A stretch of DNA of 64,000 bases. Source: CAZRSW01 sp964602845 (GTDB lineage: Bacteria; Chloroflexota; Dehalococcoidia; Lucifugimonadales; UBA826). Location of the stretch: the NCBI GenBank assembly GCA_964602845.1, contig CAZRSW010000006.1:32975-96974 (forward strand), given 5' to 3'. This document shows positions 11,546-20,357 of the stretch, piece after piece. Both the position numbers and the translations under genes were made by a program. The notes beneath the pieces are model-generated. The model had not been told where the DNA came from. It was given only the letters and a program-made list of their open reading frames with translations, and did no database searches. Every line of letters begins with the position of its first letter. Position 1 is the first letter of the stretch.

Positions 11546-11839
11546 CTAGCCTTCATCTCTAGTACTTCCATCCGCCTGTGTAGCCAATACAGCCACTGCC
11601 ACCGACGCAGCGACCATCTGATCTTTCACATCCATTAAAATAGGCGCATCTGAGTGAGCTACTGTCCGCCTCATCTCAACTCTTTTTGTTATGATCTCAT
11701 TTAATTTTATGAAAAGGATTAAGGATAATAACAACAGAATCGCTGTTCCCATGCCCACTAACGTTAAGAAGCCTGCTTGTACCGCAATTGAAGTGTCTAT
11801 GTTCGTACCTACTTTCTTTACCTCTAAGCTATATCTCAA
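11546..11839 (-). CDS. Na+-translocating decarboxylase gamma subunit (OadG family)
   Basis: 97-aa single-pass membrane protein. One hydrophobic helix (about residues 24-45, LTLVGMGTAILLLLSLILFI) precedes a charged cytoplasmic part ending in a small hydrophobic repeat (MVAASVAVAVLA) as seen in OAD_gamma proteins. Its position as first gene before the beta subunit supports the call, since sequence alone is short and weak. Roles known for the family are complex assembly and metal binding. Confidence 0.78.
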   Translation of the reverse strand: MRYSLEVKKVGTNIDTSIAVQAGFLTLVGMGTAILLLLSLILFIKLNEIITKRVEMRRTVAHSDAPILMDVKDQMVAASVAVAVLATQADGSTRDEG

Positions 11840-11912
11840 AAGGAGATTTTACACTACCAGATCATTTTCTAGGCAACTTTCGGAATGCATTTCATAAATT
11901 GGTTGGTTCAAC

Positions 11913-12455
11913 ATGATCAGAAATATCATCAAAGCATCGCTACTGGACAGGAAAACATTCCTGTACTTTAAAACTCACCCAGAATCAGTAGTACAATCGC
12001 TAGCTATTGTAGCCCTCAGCGGTGTTACCACTGGTGCCGCAATACGATATCGCTCCATATCAATCGATCCTGGCAACCTGACTCAGCAGATGCAAATTCT
12101 CACGGTAAGCTTTACCACCGTGTTATTGGGATGGGTACTATGGGCTTTCATATCCGGAACACTCTGCAAATTTTGGGGCGGACAAGGTACGTTCAGAGAA
12201 ACAACCCGATGTATAGGGATCTCATATAGCCCAGCGATTATATTCTTATTTGCAACATTCCCCTATATTGACAAATTCGCCTTTCTTGTCACGATGATAT
12301 GGATTCTGATTTCAGGAACATACGCATTAGCCTCCGTTCAAGGAATAAGCCTGGTGAAATCTGCCTTTCCAAGCTTCGTAGGCTGGGCAATGTCATGGTT
12401 ACTCTTACCGATACTGATGTTACTATCGTACATATCTGGACCCACCACAAATTAA
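11913..12455 (+). CDS. Yip1-family-like integral membrane protein
   Basis: 180-aa protein with about five transmembrane helices and the pattern of bacterial Yip1-domain proteins: a short amphipathic start, then ALSGVTTGAA, FISGTLCKFWGGQGTFRETTR and a CIGISYSP helix start. Function of bacterial members is unknown. It begins 73 bp from the divergent gamma-subunit gene and overlaps the convergent TatD gene by 4 bp. Confidence 0.65.
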   Translation: MIRNIIKASLLDRKTFLYFKTHPESVVQSLAIVALSGVTTGAAIRYRSISIDPGNLTQQMQILTVSFTTVLLGWVLWAFISGTLCKFWGGQGTFRETTRCIGISYSPAIIFLFATFPYIDKFAFLVTMIWILISGTYALASVQGISLVKSAFPSFVGWAMSWLLLPILMLLSYISGPTTN

Positions 12456-13249
12456 GCGCTAGGGATGTGTTTAACAATATTGGCCCATTTAGATCTCAAC
12501 GCCTTTCTAGTATTTTCAAAAATTATTTGTTCTACTTCATCAATCTCTCGTGAGTGAATCAATGACACCTCTTGAAGTATGTCTCTCAGATGCCTAGGCT
12601 CTGTCCAATTCATCCTATTTTTTTTAAAGGGTTGTGGGAACGAATCTGTTTCTAAAACAATCTTATCGATAGGCAACTTCTTTACAACATCACGCAAAGA
12701 ATCCAAGCGAAATATAGGCCGTGCGATAGATATGTAAAACCCCAAATCAATCGCTGCCTCAGCATCATATAAAGAGCCCTGAAAATAATGCATTATGCCA
12801 CCAACCTGATACGCGCGCTCTTCTCTCAATATCCTAAAACATTCCTTATGTGAATTCCTACTGTGAAAGACTATTGGTAAGTCAAGCATACGCGCTAAAT
12901 ATATTTGCTCTCGGAATGCACTATATTGCCAGGACCTATCGGGCATATTATCCATAAAATCAAGGCCGATTTCACTCATGACAACTACTTTGTCTGAGGA
13001 TAAAGCAAGATCTCTTAATGTTTCGTAATCACCGTCATTTAATGGTGCTTCAAGATCCATCGGGTGAACACCCACACCAGAAAAAAAATTAGGACGATTC
13101 ACAGAAAGGTTTATACACCTCTTAGTTGATTTGATAGTAGTACCTGCGGATATAACGAATCCAACCCCGACATCAGCAGCCCTATCCATGATAGGGGTAA
13201 TATCAGAATCATCAAATTTGTCCAGATGAACATGAGTGTCTATAAGCAC
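12452..13249 (-). CDS. tatD: TatD-family metal-dependent hydrolase (DNase)
   Basis: 265-aa TIM-barrel hydrolase. The metal-binding set is complete: DTHVHLD at residues 4-10, GVHP, the bridging glutamate in EIGLDF, a histidine in VFHSRN, HYFQGS, and LETDSF near the C-terminus. Family members are Mg-dependent 3'-5' DNases or related phosphohydrolases. It overlaps the end of the convergent Yip1-like gene by 4 bp and is divergent from the solute-binding lipoprotein. Confidence 0.88.
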   Translation of the reverse strand: MLIDTHVHLDKFDDSDITPIMDRAADVGVGFVISAGTTIKSTKRCINLSVNRPNFFSGVGVHPMDLEAPLNDGDYETLRDLALSSDKVVVMSEIGLDFMDNMPDRSWQYSAFREQIYLARMLDLPIVFHSRNSHKECFRILREERAYQVGGIMHYFQGSLYDAEAAIDLGFYISIARPIFRLDSLRDVVKKLPIDKIVLETDSFPQPFKKNRMNWTEPRHLRDILQEVSLIHSREIDEVEQIIFENTRKALRSKWANIVKHIPSA

Positions 13250-13382
13250 AATACTAACACAACCAATGAAGCAAATAACCGCGAATCAGCACCACTTCGA
13301 GGAGTCTCAATTATACTACTACCGGTACTTGAATATAATTATAAGATAACGTTTCCTCTAAATCTAAACAATTGGGTATGTC

Positions 13383-15221
13383 TTGTATTATCCATCCATC
13401 ATACACAGACCAATATCAATCCTGATCTACGCAACCGTAATTGGGTTATCTTTATACGCCTGCACCACTGGGGCAAATACCGGACCGCCTAGTCCGGCCA
13501 TATCAGAGAATTTTAATGAGCAGAAAGATCCCATCACCCCTGTCCGCCAGATTAATACACCTCAAAGGATCGAACCCCGGCCCACTGCAATAATACCTTC
13601 CCATCCCCCAACCCCTACTACAAATATCATCTCTCAACCCAAAAACATTCCTATACGCAAACCTACAGCGACTGAACTCCCCTTCGAATCGAAGAATAGG
13701 ACACCCGTACTGGCTAATGAGGAAAAAGGCGGGACGCTTAATTTAGCATCCCAAATCCCCTACGATTCTCTTGACCCTCACAAGGAACCATCTCTGTCAT
13801 TCTCTAGTTGGGGTCCCGGCGTTGCTTATAACCGACTTCTCAGATTCCAAGCTGGTGGTGATATCACATTACCGTCGAGATCCACCGAATGTGATCTATG
13901 TTCCAAATGGATCATGAAAGATGATCAAACTTTTATATTCCATATTAGGGACGGAGTACGCTGGCACACCAATACCAAGTACGAGGACTTAGGAACGGTG
14001 GATTCATACGACGTAAAGGCAAGTCTAGAACGCCAGAGGTCGAAAGAACTCCCCAACTCCCATATTTTGCATATGATAAAAGATATAAGAGTCGTGACGA
14101 AATCAATCTTAGAAATAAGTTTGATCAATGCTGATGCAGACTTTTTATCCGCTATAGCGGATGGTAGAAGTAAGGTGATTTCTGCAGCTGTATTAAGAGA
14201 CCCTACACCTCTGGACGATGGACCGGTTATAGGATCGGGTCCTTGGTCTCTTTCCAAATACACCCACCAGACTTTATCCGTCATGATTAACAATAGCCAA
14301 AATACTGATGACCCAGATCGCCAGGCATTATTGGAATCCCTAAGGTTCCACACCATTCCAGATTCGAAGACCAGACATGCCGCTTACAAGGTGGCCCTAT
14401 TAGACATTCACCAATTATCACTATCAGATATGGACCTCCCCAGTGACGAATATAACCCAGGCAATTTCCTACTGTACCCTGAATCTGGGATCGGTCTAGA
14501 AATTTCATTCAATACCACGAAGATTCCTTTCGACAACCAAGAAGTACGCAGGGCAGCAATGGCTTCACTAAATCCAGACACAATTATCCGGGATGCCTGG
14601 AAAGGCCGGGCATTTTTTTCCTCAGGATTTCCTTTAGCCACACCTACCTGGCTTCAAGACCGAGAATCTTGGCTACCTTATTTTGACAAAGCAGACAACA
14701 CTTTAGAATCTCTAAAAACCACCGAACTGGTACTACCGATCAACGTCCGAATAAAATCAAGTGATTTTGGGGAAGAGTACGTAGAGAGTGTAAAAATTAT
14801 CAAACAACAGCTATCACAGGGTGGATTTAAACCCGTGGTCAATTTTCTTAGCAGGAAAGAATACGCAGAAGATGCCTGGATTGCGGGTAACTACCAAATA
14901 ATGGTAGGACCAACGATCCCCCAAACCTCCCCTAACGGATATCTTCTGGGAGTCCTTCATAGCAGAGGTGGATGGAACACAAATGGTCACAAGAACGATG
15001 AACTTGATCGCTTACTCGAGCAGCAAGCAATTGAATATGATGTTGCAAAGAGAAGACACCTTATTAAACAAATACAGACATCTATATTAGAAAATGGCTA
15101 CAGATTCATGCCCGCGACAAAAATATCACTATGGACGTGGCAATCTAATATAAGGGATTTCAATCCGAATTTTTCCAGAGGCGAATACGGTTTTTGGGAG
15201 AAGGTATGGACAGACAGATGA
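13383..15221 (+). CDS. Family 5 solute-binding lipoprotein (oligopeptide/dipeptide type), orphan
   Basis: 612-aa extracytoplasmic binding protein. The signal helix (about residues 10-26) ends in the lipobox LYAC, then a long Pro/Thr/Ser linker (about 30-110) typical of surface-tethered lipoproteins. The mature part has the SBP_bac_5 pattern: a LDPHKEPS block, the DDQTFIFHIRDGVRWH motif, GSGPWSLSKY, and a C-terminal LDRLLEQQAIEYDVAKRRHLIKQIQ segment. The start is TTG. No permease or ATPase is adjacent, so it may work with the DppBC-like permeases near 50 kb or others elsewhere. Confidence 0.85.
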   Translation: MYYPSIIHRPISILIYATVIGLSLYACTTGANTGPPSPAISENFNEQKDPITPVRQINTPQRIEPRPTAIIPSHPPTPTTNIISQPKNIPIRKPTATELPFESKNRTPVLANEEKGGTLNLASQIPYDSLDPHKEPSLSFSSWGPGVAYNRLLRFQAGGDITLPSRSTECDLCSKWIMKDDQTFIFHIRDGVRWHTNTKYEDLGTVDSYDVKASLERQRSKELPNSHILHMIKDIRVVTKSILEISLINADADFLSAIADGRSKVISAAVLRDPTPLDDGPVIGSGPWSLSKYTHQTLSVMINNSQNTDDPDRQALLESLRFHTIPDSKTRHAAYKVALLDIHQLSLSDMDLPSDEYNPGNFLLYPESGIGLEISFNTTKIPFDNQEVRRAAMASLNPDTIIRDAWKGRAFFSSGFPLATPTWLQDRESWLPYFDKADNTLESLKTTELVLPINVRIKSSDFGEEYVESVKIIKQQLSQGGFKPVVNFLSRKEYAEDAWIAGNYQIMVGPTIPQTSPNGYLLGVLHSRGGWNTNGHKNDELDRLLEQQAIEYDVAKRRHLIKQIQTSILENGYRFMPATKISLWTWQSNIRDFNPNFSRGEYGFWEKVWTDR

Positions 15222-15230
15222 AAACACCAC

Positions 15231-15671
15231 CTACCTTAGATTGGTTGTGAGAGCTGAACTCGCAAGTAACGCACATTTTATACGTACCGGAAATTCTCTT
15301 ACCCTGAACAAAGCAGATATGGCACCAAATTGACGGGCATATTCCGACTCATGCAAATCGTGTGACTCCATAATACGACTAAAAGCACGTGAAAAATCAC
15401 TAACCTCATTAATCGTCTTCCCAATAATGGCTTCAGAAAATAGCGAACCAGAAGCCCTATTTATTGCACATCCTACTCCCTGAGCCCCTACAGCTTGTAC
15501 TGAATCATGGCTATCCACCAAGAGTTGGAAATGTATCTCGTCTCCGCAAAAGGGATTCACCGCATCCGCCTTCAGGTCGGGGGATTTCAATTCATTACTA
15601 TTTCTCGGATTCCTACAATGATCGAGAATAACCTTATCTCGGTATAAATCATCAAGACTGGGTCGAATCAT
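15231..15671 (-). CDS. Second SufU/IscU-like iron-sulfur scaffold protein
   Basis: 146-aa U-type scaffold with three conserved cysteines: NPFCGDE, GVGCAINRASGS and IKCALLASSAL. It keeps the SufU-like stretch before the third cysteine. It is a diverged paralogue of the gene at 17798-18250 and overlaps the end of sufS by 20 bp, so it is translationally linked to the desulfurase. It may be the sulfur acceptor for SufS, or a specialised scaffold; the sequence does not decide. Confidence 0.85.
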   Translation of the reverse strand: MIRPSLDDLYRDKVILDHCRNPRNSNELKSPDLKADAVNPFCGDEIHFQLLVDSHDSVQAVGAQGVGCAINRASGSLFSEAIIGKTINEVSDFSRAFSRIMESHDLHESEYARQFGAISALFRVREFPVRIKCALLASSALTTNLR

Positions 15672-16899
15672 TCCTAAAATACCTCAATGCTGCAAGAAGT
15701 GCCTCCACCAAGCGATCGACTTCTTCTCTAGTGTTGTATACGTAAAAACTAGCACGTGCGGTAGCTGATAGGCCAAAACTCTTAACCAAAGGCATCGCAC
15801 AATGATGACCAGTTCTGATAGCTATACCTTCTTGATCCAAGAATGTCCCTAGATCATGTGGATGAACATCTTTAGCATTAAATGAAATGATCCCTCCCCT
15901 CAAATCCACATCTCGTGGGCCAAACACATCCACCCCTTCAGACTCTACAACCTCAAATCTATGGAGAGCATATTCAGTCAATGATCTCTCATGCTCTCTC
16001 ACATTTGCCATTCCTAGCTGATTCAGGTAGTCAATCGCTACTCCAAATGAAATGACATCCGCGATATTAGGAGTGCCGGTTTCAAATTTCATAGGCAAAG
16101 CTGCCCAAGAAGCATCCTCATACGTTACTTCTAACACCATCTCCCCACCAGTATAATAAGGCTCCATGGTCTCTAATGTATCCATCTGCACATAAAGCGC
16201 TCCAATCCCGGTAGGACCTAACATTTTATGACCCGAGAACGTCAAAAAATCACAGCCAATTTCCTGTACATCAGTAGCCATGTGAGGAACGCTTTGAGCC
16301 CCATCGACAAGAAATTTTGCTCCTACAGAATGAGCAATCTCTGCTAACTTTCTCACCGGGTTAATGGTACCCAGGGCATTCGACATGTGTGTGACGGAAA
16401 CGAGTTTAGTTCTCTCACCGATAACCGAATCCAAACGGTCAAGGTCCAAGATACCTTCAGGAGTCATCTCCAAATATTTAATCAACGCCCCTCTCTGCCG
16501 GGCTAACTGCTGCCATGGCACAAGATTACTATGATGTTCCATCGGGGTTAGTACGATCTCATCACCTGCAGAGATATTTTTAGCCCCCCATGAATGCATG
16601 ACGAAATTGAGACTCTCCGAGGCATTCCTCGTCCAAATAAGCGATTTGGACGTCTCTGCATTTATGAATGATGCCACTTTCTCACGCGCGGCCTCAAACC
16701 TATCGGTAGCTTCCACACTCAAGGTATGGACACCTCTATGGACATTGGCATTATAGTTTTCGTAATAGTCAGTCAAGGCTTCAATAACACATCTGGGTTT
16801 CTGCGTAGTTGCGGCATTATCCATATATGTTAGTTGCTTGCCATTCACCTTACGCCCTAAGATAGGAAACTCTTTCCTGACCTCGTTAATATCAAACAT
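15652..16899 (-). CDS. sufS: Cysteine desulfurase SufS
   Basis: 415-aa group II cysteine desulfurase, PLP enzyme that takes sulfur from cysteine for Fe-S assembly. The PLP-binding lysine is K225 in FSGHKMLGPTG, and the catalytic cysteine is C367 in RTGHHCAMPL; the active-site loop is short, as in SufS. N-terminal DNAATTQKP and the NASESLNFV, EHHSNLVPW and VDGAQSVPH motifs match. Part of the suf operon; 42 bp after the Rieske gene. Confidence 0.96.
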   Translation of the reverse strand: MFDINEVRKEFPILGRKVNGKQLTYMDNAATTQKPRCVIEALTDYYENYNANVHRGVHTLSVEATDRFEAAREKVASFINAETSKSLIWTRNASESLNFVMHSWGAKNISAGDEIVLTPMEHHSNLVPWQQLARQRGALIKYLEMTPEGILDLDRLDSVIGERTKLVSVTHMSNALGTINPVRKLAEIAHSVGAKFLVDGAQSVPHMATDVQEIGCDFLTFSGHKMLGPTGIGALYVQMDTLETMEPYYTGGEMVLEVTYEDASWAALPMKFETGTPNIADVISFGVAIDYLNQLGMANVREHERSLTEYALHRFEVVESEGVDVFGPRDVDLRGGIISFNAKDVHPHDLGTFLDQEGIAIRTGHHCAMPLVKSFGLSATARASFYVYNTREEVDRLVEALLAALRYFRNDSTQS

Positions 16900-16941
16900 A
16901 AGTTAATACAATAACTCCAAAAATTTCCTTGCTAAATTTTG

Positions 16942-17250
16942 TTAGCCTATATCTATCTCAACATTGCCCTCATTAATTCTCACAGGGAAAGTCTCCAGCG
17001 GAAGTACAGCCGGTAACGCAGTAACATTACCTGTTGTAACATCAAACCTGGCCCCGTGGCGAGGACACTCGATTTCACAACCGTCCAACTCTCCCTGAGC
17101 AAACGAAGCCTCATCATGAGTACAAACGTCTTCTATCGCATATAATTCCCCATCGACGTTACAAATTAACACCTGCAAATCTTCAACTTCGAAAGATCGA
17201 GCCTGTCCGGGCAAAATTTCCTCGATTTTAGAGACTCTTAAGTACCCCAC
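16942..17250 (-). CDS. Rieske-type [2Fe-2S] ferredoxin
   Basis: Small soluble Rieske protein, about 102 aa. Cluster ligands are visible as CTH (IEDVCTHDEASF) and CPRH (IECPRHGARFD), 15-20 residues apart, the spacing of ring-hydroxylase ferredoxins. I place the start at GTG 17250, which follows an AGGGGG ribosome-binding site; a TTG at 17280 is also in frame. Rieske ferredoxins of this type recur inside Actinobacterial and Chloroflexi-like suf operons; an electron-supply role for cluster assembly is plausible but unproven. Confidence 0.88.
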   Translation of the reverse strand: MGYLRVSKIEEILPGQARSFEVEDLQVLICNVDGELYAIEDVCTHDEASFAQGELDGCEIECPRHGARFDVTTGNVTALPAVLPLETFPVRINEGNVEIDIG

Positions 17251-17331
17251 AAGTAACCCCCTTAGATTTGAAAATTCCAACTATGCCCTTTACGATATCG
17301 TTCTAAATCGTCCACATCAACTCGTAGTCCA

Positions 17332-17766
17332 TCATGACGAGCTGCTCCTGATCGTTGCTTTAGTTTTTTCCGCTAGATCACCAATCGAGACAGAATCTAA
17401 AACATTGAATATGGAATCCTCAACCTTTTTCCAAACGTCCCTTTGAGAACAGCCGGGCACATGTACGCAAAAATCGACATCACCCAAACAACTCACTAAC
17501 ATTTCTGAACCATCAAGACATTTCATAACAGCACTAAGACGGATATCATGTGGTTTTTTTGCCAATATATGCCCACCCCTTGGCCCTCTGACACTTTTCA
17601 CTAGGCCTGCTTTCGATAATGAATACAGAACTTGAGCGAGATATGGATGAGGTATAACAGCTCTCTTTGATGTGTCTACTGACCGTACAGCATTACTTCC
17701 ACCGCTGTGCAAAGCAATATCCACCAAAGCTCTAACCCCATAGTCTACTCTTATAGGTACATTCAT
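17332..17766 (-). CDS. Rrf2-family Fe-S-sensing transcriptional regulator
   Basis: 144-aa winged-helix regulator of the IscR/SufR-type Rrf2 family. The N-terminal DYGVRALVDIALH helix and the recognition-wing KSVRGPRGGHILAKKP are clear. Three cysteines in the C-terminal half (C-x6-C-x5-C) are positioned like the cluster ligands of IscR. It lies in the middle of the suf operon, so it probably senses cluster status and controls this operon. No operator was identified with confidence. Confidence 0.9.
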   Translation of the reverse strand: MNVPIRVDYGVRALVDIALHSGGSNAVRSVDTSKRAVIPHPYLAQVLYSLSKAGLVKSVRGPRGGHILAKKPHDIRLSAVMKCLDGSEMLVSCLGDVDFCVHVPGCSQRDVWKKVEDSIFNVLDSVSIGDLAEKTKATIRSSSS

Positions 17767-17797
17767 TAGTCACCTCCCCCTATATCAGAGTGCTTTG

Positions 17798-18250
17798 TTA
17801 TTCTGTAGATACCTTAGACACCTCTCCATCTAGAGCAGCCTGTAGTGCGTGCCAAGATAGAGTTGCACACTTGATTCTGGCAGGGAATCTAGTAACACCT
17901 TGCAGAATTGACAGATCACCTAACGAATCATCTTCATGATTTTCATCCGGTTTTCTAGTAATCATCTCTCTGAATGTTGCAAAGAGTATCTTAGCCTCAT
18001 CAAGATTTTTGCCCTTCACACTTTCAGTCATCATAGAAGCAGAGGATTTTGATATAGCGCAACCCTCGCCTTCAAACGATACATCTACCACGACTCCCGA
18101 TTCGATCTTTAAATAAACAGTTACCTGATCACCACATAGAGGATTAAATCCATCCACCTTCGAAGTATGATCTTCGATAGCCCTGAAATTTCTGGGCCTA
18201 CTATTATGGTCCATTATTATTTCTTGGTATAGATCTTGAATATCGTACAA
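17798..18250 (-). CDS. sufU: SufU iron-sulfur cluster assembly protein
   Basis: 150-aa SufU with NPLCGDQ, GEGCAISKSSASMM and RIKCATLSWHAL. The acidic stretch DENHEDDSLGDL before RFPARIKC is the SufU-type insertion that separates it from IscU. SufU receives sulfur from SufS and passes it to the SufBCD scaffold. Starts 2 bp after sufD. Confidence 0.95.
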   Translation of the reverse strand: MYDIQDLYQEIIMDHNSRPRNFRAIEDHTSKVDGFNPLCGDQVTVYLKIESGVVVDVSFEGEGCAISKSSASMMTESVKGKNLDEAKILFATFREMITRKPDENHEDDSLGDLSILQGVTRFPARIKCATLSWHALQAALDGEVSKVSTE

Positions 18251-18252
18251 AG

Positions 18253-19572
18253 TTAAAACTCAAACTTGTATCTAGGCAAGGAAGATAGAAATTTTCCTTC
18301 CAAATAGTCTCTCAATAAATCAACACTTACGGATCCTATGATCTCCTCTGCGAACCCATATATCAGCAACTTACTCGCGGCTTCTAAATCCAAACCCCTG
18401 CTCCTCATATAATAGACCGTCTCAGCATCTATATTACCCGCGGTGGCACCATGGGCGCACTTAACATCGTCAGCATATATGAAGAGCGAAGGCCTGCTAT
18501 TCACTTCCGCATCCGGAGAAAGCACCAGATTTTTATCGGTTTGTACCGAATTAGTTTGTTGAGCATCCTTTCTAACAAGGACATTGCCTCCAAAGACTGC
18601 TTTAGAGTGACCATCCAAAATACCTTTGTAAAATAAGCTACTCGCACTATTAGGGCTAACATGATCGATATTAATGAAATTGTCCATATGTTGATGCCTT
18701 GACGTTATATAGAGCCCTCTAAGGTCACAGGAAGCGCCTACACCCTCTATAAGCACATTGAGATCATAGCGTCCAAGTCGAGCACCTCCAAAAAAGGATC
18801 TAGATCTAAATACCCCATTGTCTTTAATTTTTACCCTCCCATAGCCAACATCATATGTATCGTCAGATTCCATCAACAATCTATAATGATCAACCGAAGC
18901 ATGGGAGTTAACGAATATTTCAGAAACGGAATTTGTAAATGACTCTTCGATTCCACCACCCACATAATTTTCGATCACTGTAGATGAGCTTCCCGACCCA
19001 GCAACCACCAATACTCTCGGATGATTAGCAGAATTCAAATGTCCAGCGTTGAAAAAGATCAGATTTATAGGGCTATTACACTTTTCACCATCATTAATTT
19101 TTATAACTACTCCATCAGATATCAGCCCTGTGTTCAAGGCCGCAAATCCATCATCACTATAATCGATAAGCATCCCCAAATGAGTTCTTGCAAACGAACA
19201 CGACTCATCCCTATCTATTTCCGAAGCAAGACTAACAACTTCAACCCCATCATATCCTTCATCTGAGAATGTCCCAATGAACATCCCGTTAACAAAAACA
19301 ACATTCACCCAAGAATCATTCCAAGGAGCCGCATTCTTTATGTCCTCAAGCGAAACGGTTGCCTCTCTTGCTAGATCAAAATGGGTCCTTGCTATGGAGG
19401 AGATATTGGTATACTTCCATTTTTCGTTACCTTTCCGAGCAATCGGAAATCCAATATCTATGAATTTATTCATACCCTCTGATCGCAATTCGTTCAGCCA
19501 CGACCTAGAACCTCTTTGCAACCTATCAAAATCAGCCGAGTACTGGTCGATATTTGCCTCAACATTAACCAT
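18253..19572 (-). CDS. sufD: Fe-S cluster assembly protein SufD
   Basis: 439-aa SufB/SufD-family beta-helix scaffold subunit. The C-terminal half has the family signature KCAHGATAGNIDAETVYYMRSRG and the following helix region LLIYGFAEEIIG. The N-terminal part (WKYTNISSIA) is SufD-like. Sits after sufC, sharing one base with it, which supports a SufBC2D complex. Confidence 0.93.
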   Translation of the reverse strand: MVNVEANIDQYSADFDRLQRGSRSWLNELRSEGMNKFIDIGFPIARKGNEKWKYTNISSIARTHFDLAREATVSLEDIKNAAPWNDSWVNVVFVNGMFIGTFSDEGYDGVEVVSLASEIDRDESCSFARTHLGMLIDYSDDGFAALNTGLISDGVVIKINDGEKCNSPINLIFFNAGHLNSANHPRVLVVAGSGSSSTVIENYVGGGIEESFTNSVSEIFVNSHASVDHYRLLMESDDTYDVGYGRVKIKDNGVFRSRSFFGGARLGRYDLNVLIEGVGASCDLRGLYITSRHQHMDNFINIDHVSPNSASSLFYKGILDGHSKAVFGGNVLVRKDAQQTNSVQTDKNLVLSPDAEVNSRPSLFIYADDVKCAHGATAGNIDAETVYYMRSRGLDLEAASKLLIYGFAEEIIGSVSVDLLRDYLEGKFLSSLPRYKFEF

Positions 19573-20357
19573 TATTCTTTTGTCTCTTTTATGTTTTTCG
19601 AAGATCTAATCCACTCATAGCCTTTTTCTTCTAACTCAATCGCCAACTCCCTCCCACCGGTTCTTTTTATACGACCATCTACTAATACATGCACCCTGTC
19701 TGGCTCGATATAATTAAGTATCCTCTGGTAGTGAGTAACGATAAGGACAGACTTTTTGGGGCCTTTAAACAAGTTCACCCCCTTTGAAACCACTTTCAGA
19801 GCATCGATATCCAAACCAGAGTCTGTTTCGTCAAGTAACGCCATCTGAGGATCCAATAAAGCTAGCTGAAGTATCTCATTACGTTTTTTTTCGCCCCCTG
19901 AGAAACCTTCATTCACAGAACGTCGCACTAGGTCAGGGTCCATCTCCACAACTTTCCGTTTCTCTTCCAACAACCGATCAAAATCCCTTACACTCAGCTC
20001 ATCTTGACCACGATGTTTCCGAATCGCATCGATTGAGGCTTTTAGGAACTGCCAAGTCCGGACACCAGCCAGTTCCACAGGATATTGGAAGGCAAGAAAA
20101 ATACCTTCTCTAGCCCTAGATTCGGGTTCTAAATCTAGAATGCTACTACCTTTGTAAATTATGTCACCTTTAGTCACTTGGTACCCAGGACGGCCTGCGA
20201 TAACATTTGCCAAAGTGCTCTTACCAGAGCCATTTGGCCCCATAATAGCGTGTATTTCTCCCAGACCAACCGAAAGGTCTATCCCCTTAAGTATTTCGGT
20301 CTCTTCAACACAGACATGAAGATCGACTATTTCAATAATCCTTTCATTATTGGCCAT
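19572..20357 (-). CDS. sufC: Fe-S cluster assembly ATPase SufC
   Basis: 261-aa soluble ABC ATPase. Walker A GPNGSGKST (near residue 40), signature FSGGEKKRNEI (about 149-159), Walker B ALLDETDSGLD with the SufC-specific ETDSGLD, and IVTHYQRIL H-loop are all present. It abuts sufB with no gap and overlaps sufD by one base. Confidence 0.96.
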   Translation of the reverse strand: MANNERIIEIVDLHVCVEETEILKGIDLSVGLGEIHAIMGPNGSGKSTLANVIAGRPGYQVTKGDIIYKGSSILDLEPESRAREGIFLAFQYPVELAGVRTWQFLKASIDAIRKHRGQDELSVRDFDRLLEEKRKVVEMDPDLVRRSVNEGFSGGEKKRNEILQLALLDPQMALLDETDSGLDIDALKVVSKGVNLFKGPKKSVLIVTHYQRILNYIEPDRVHVLVDGRIKRTGGRELAIELEEKGYEWIRSSKNIKETKE

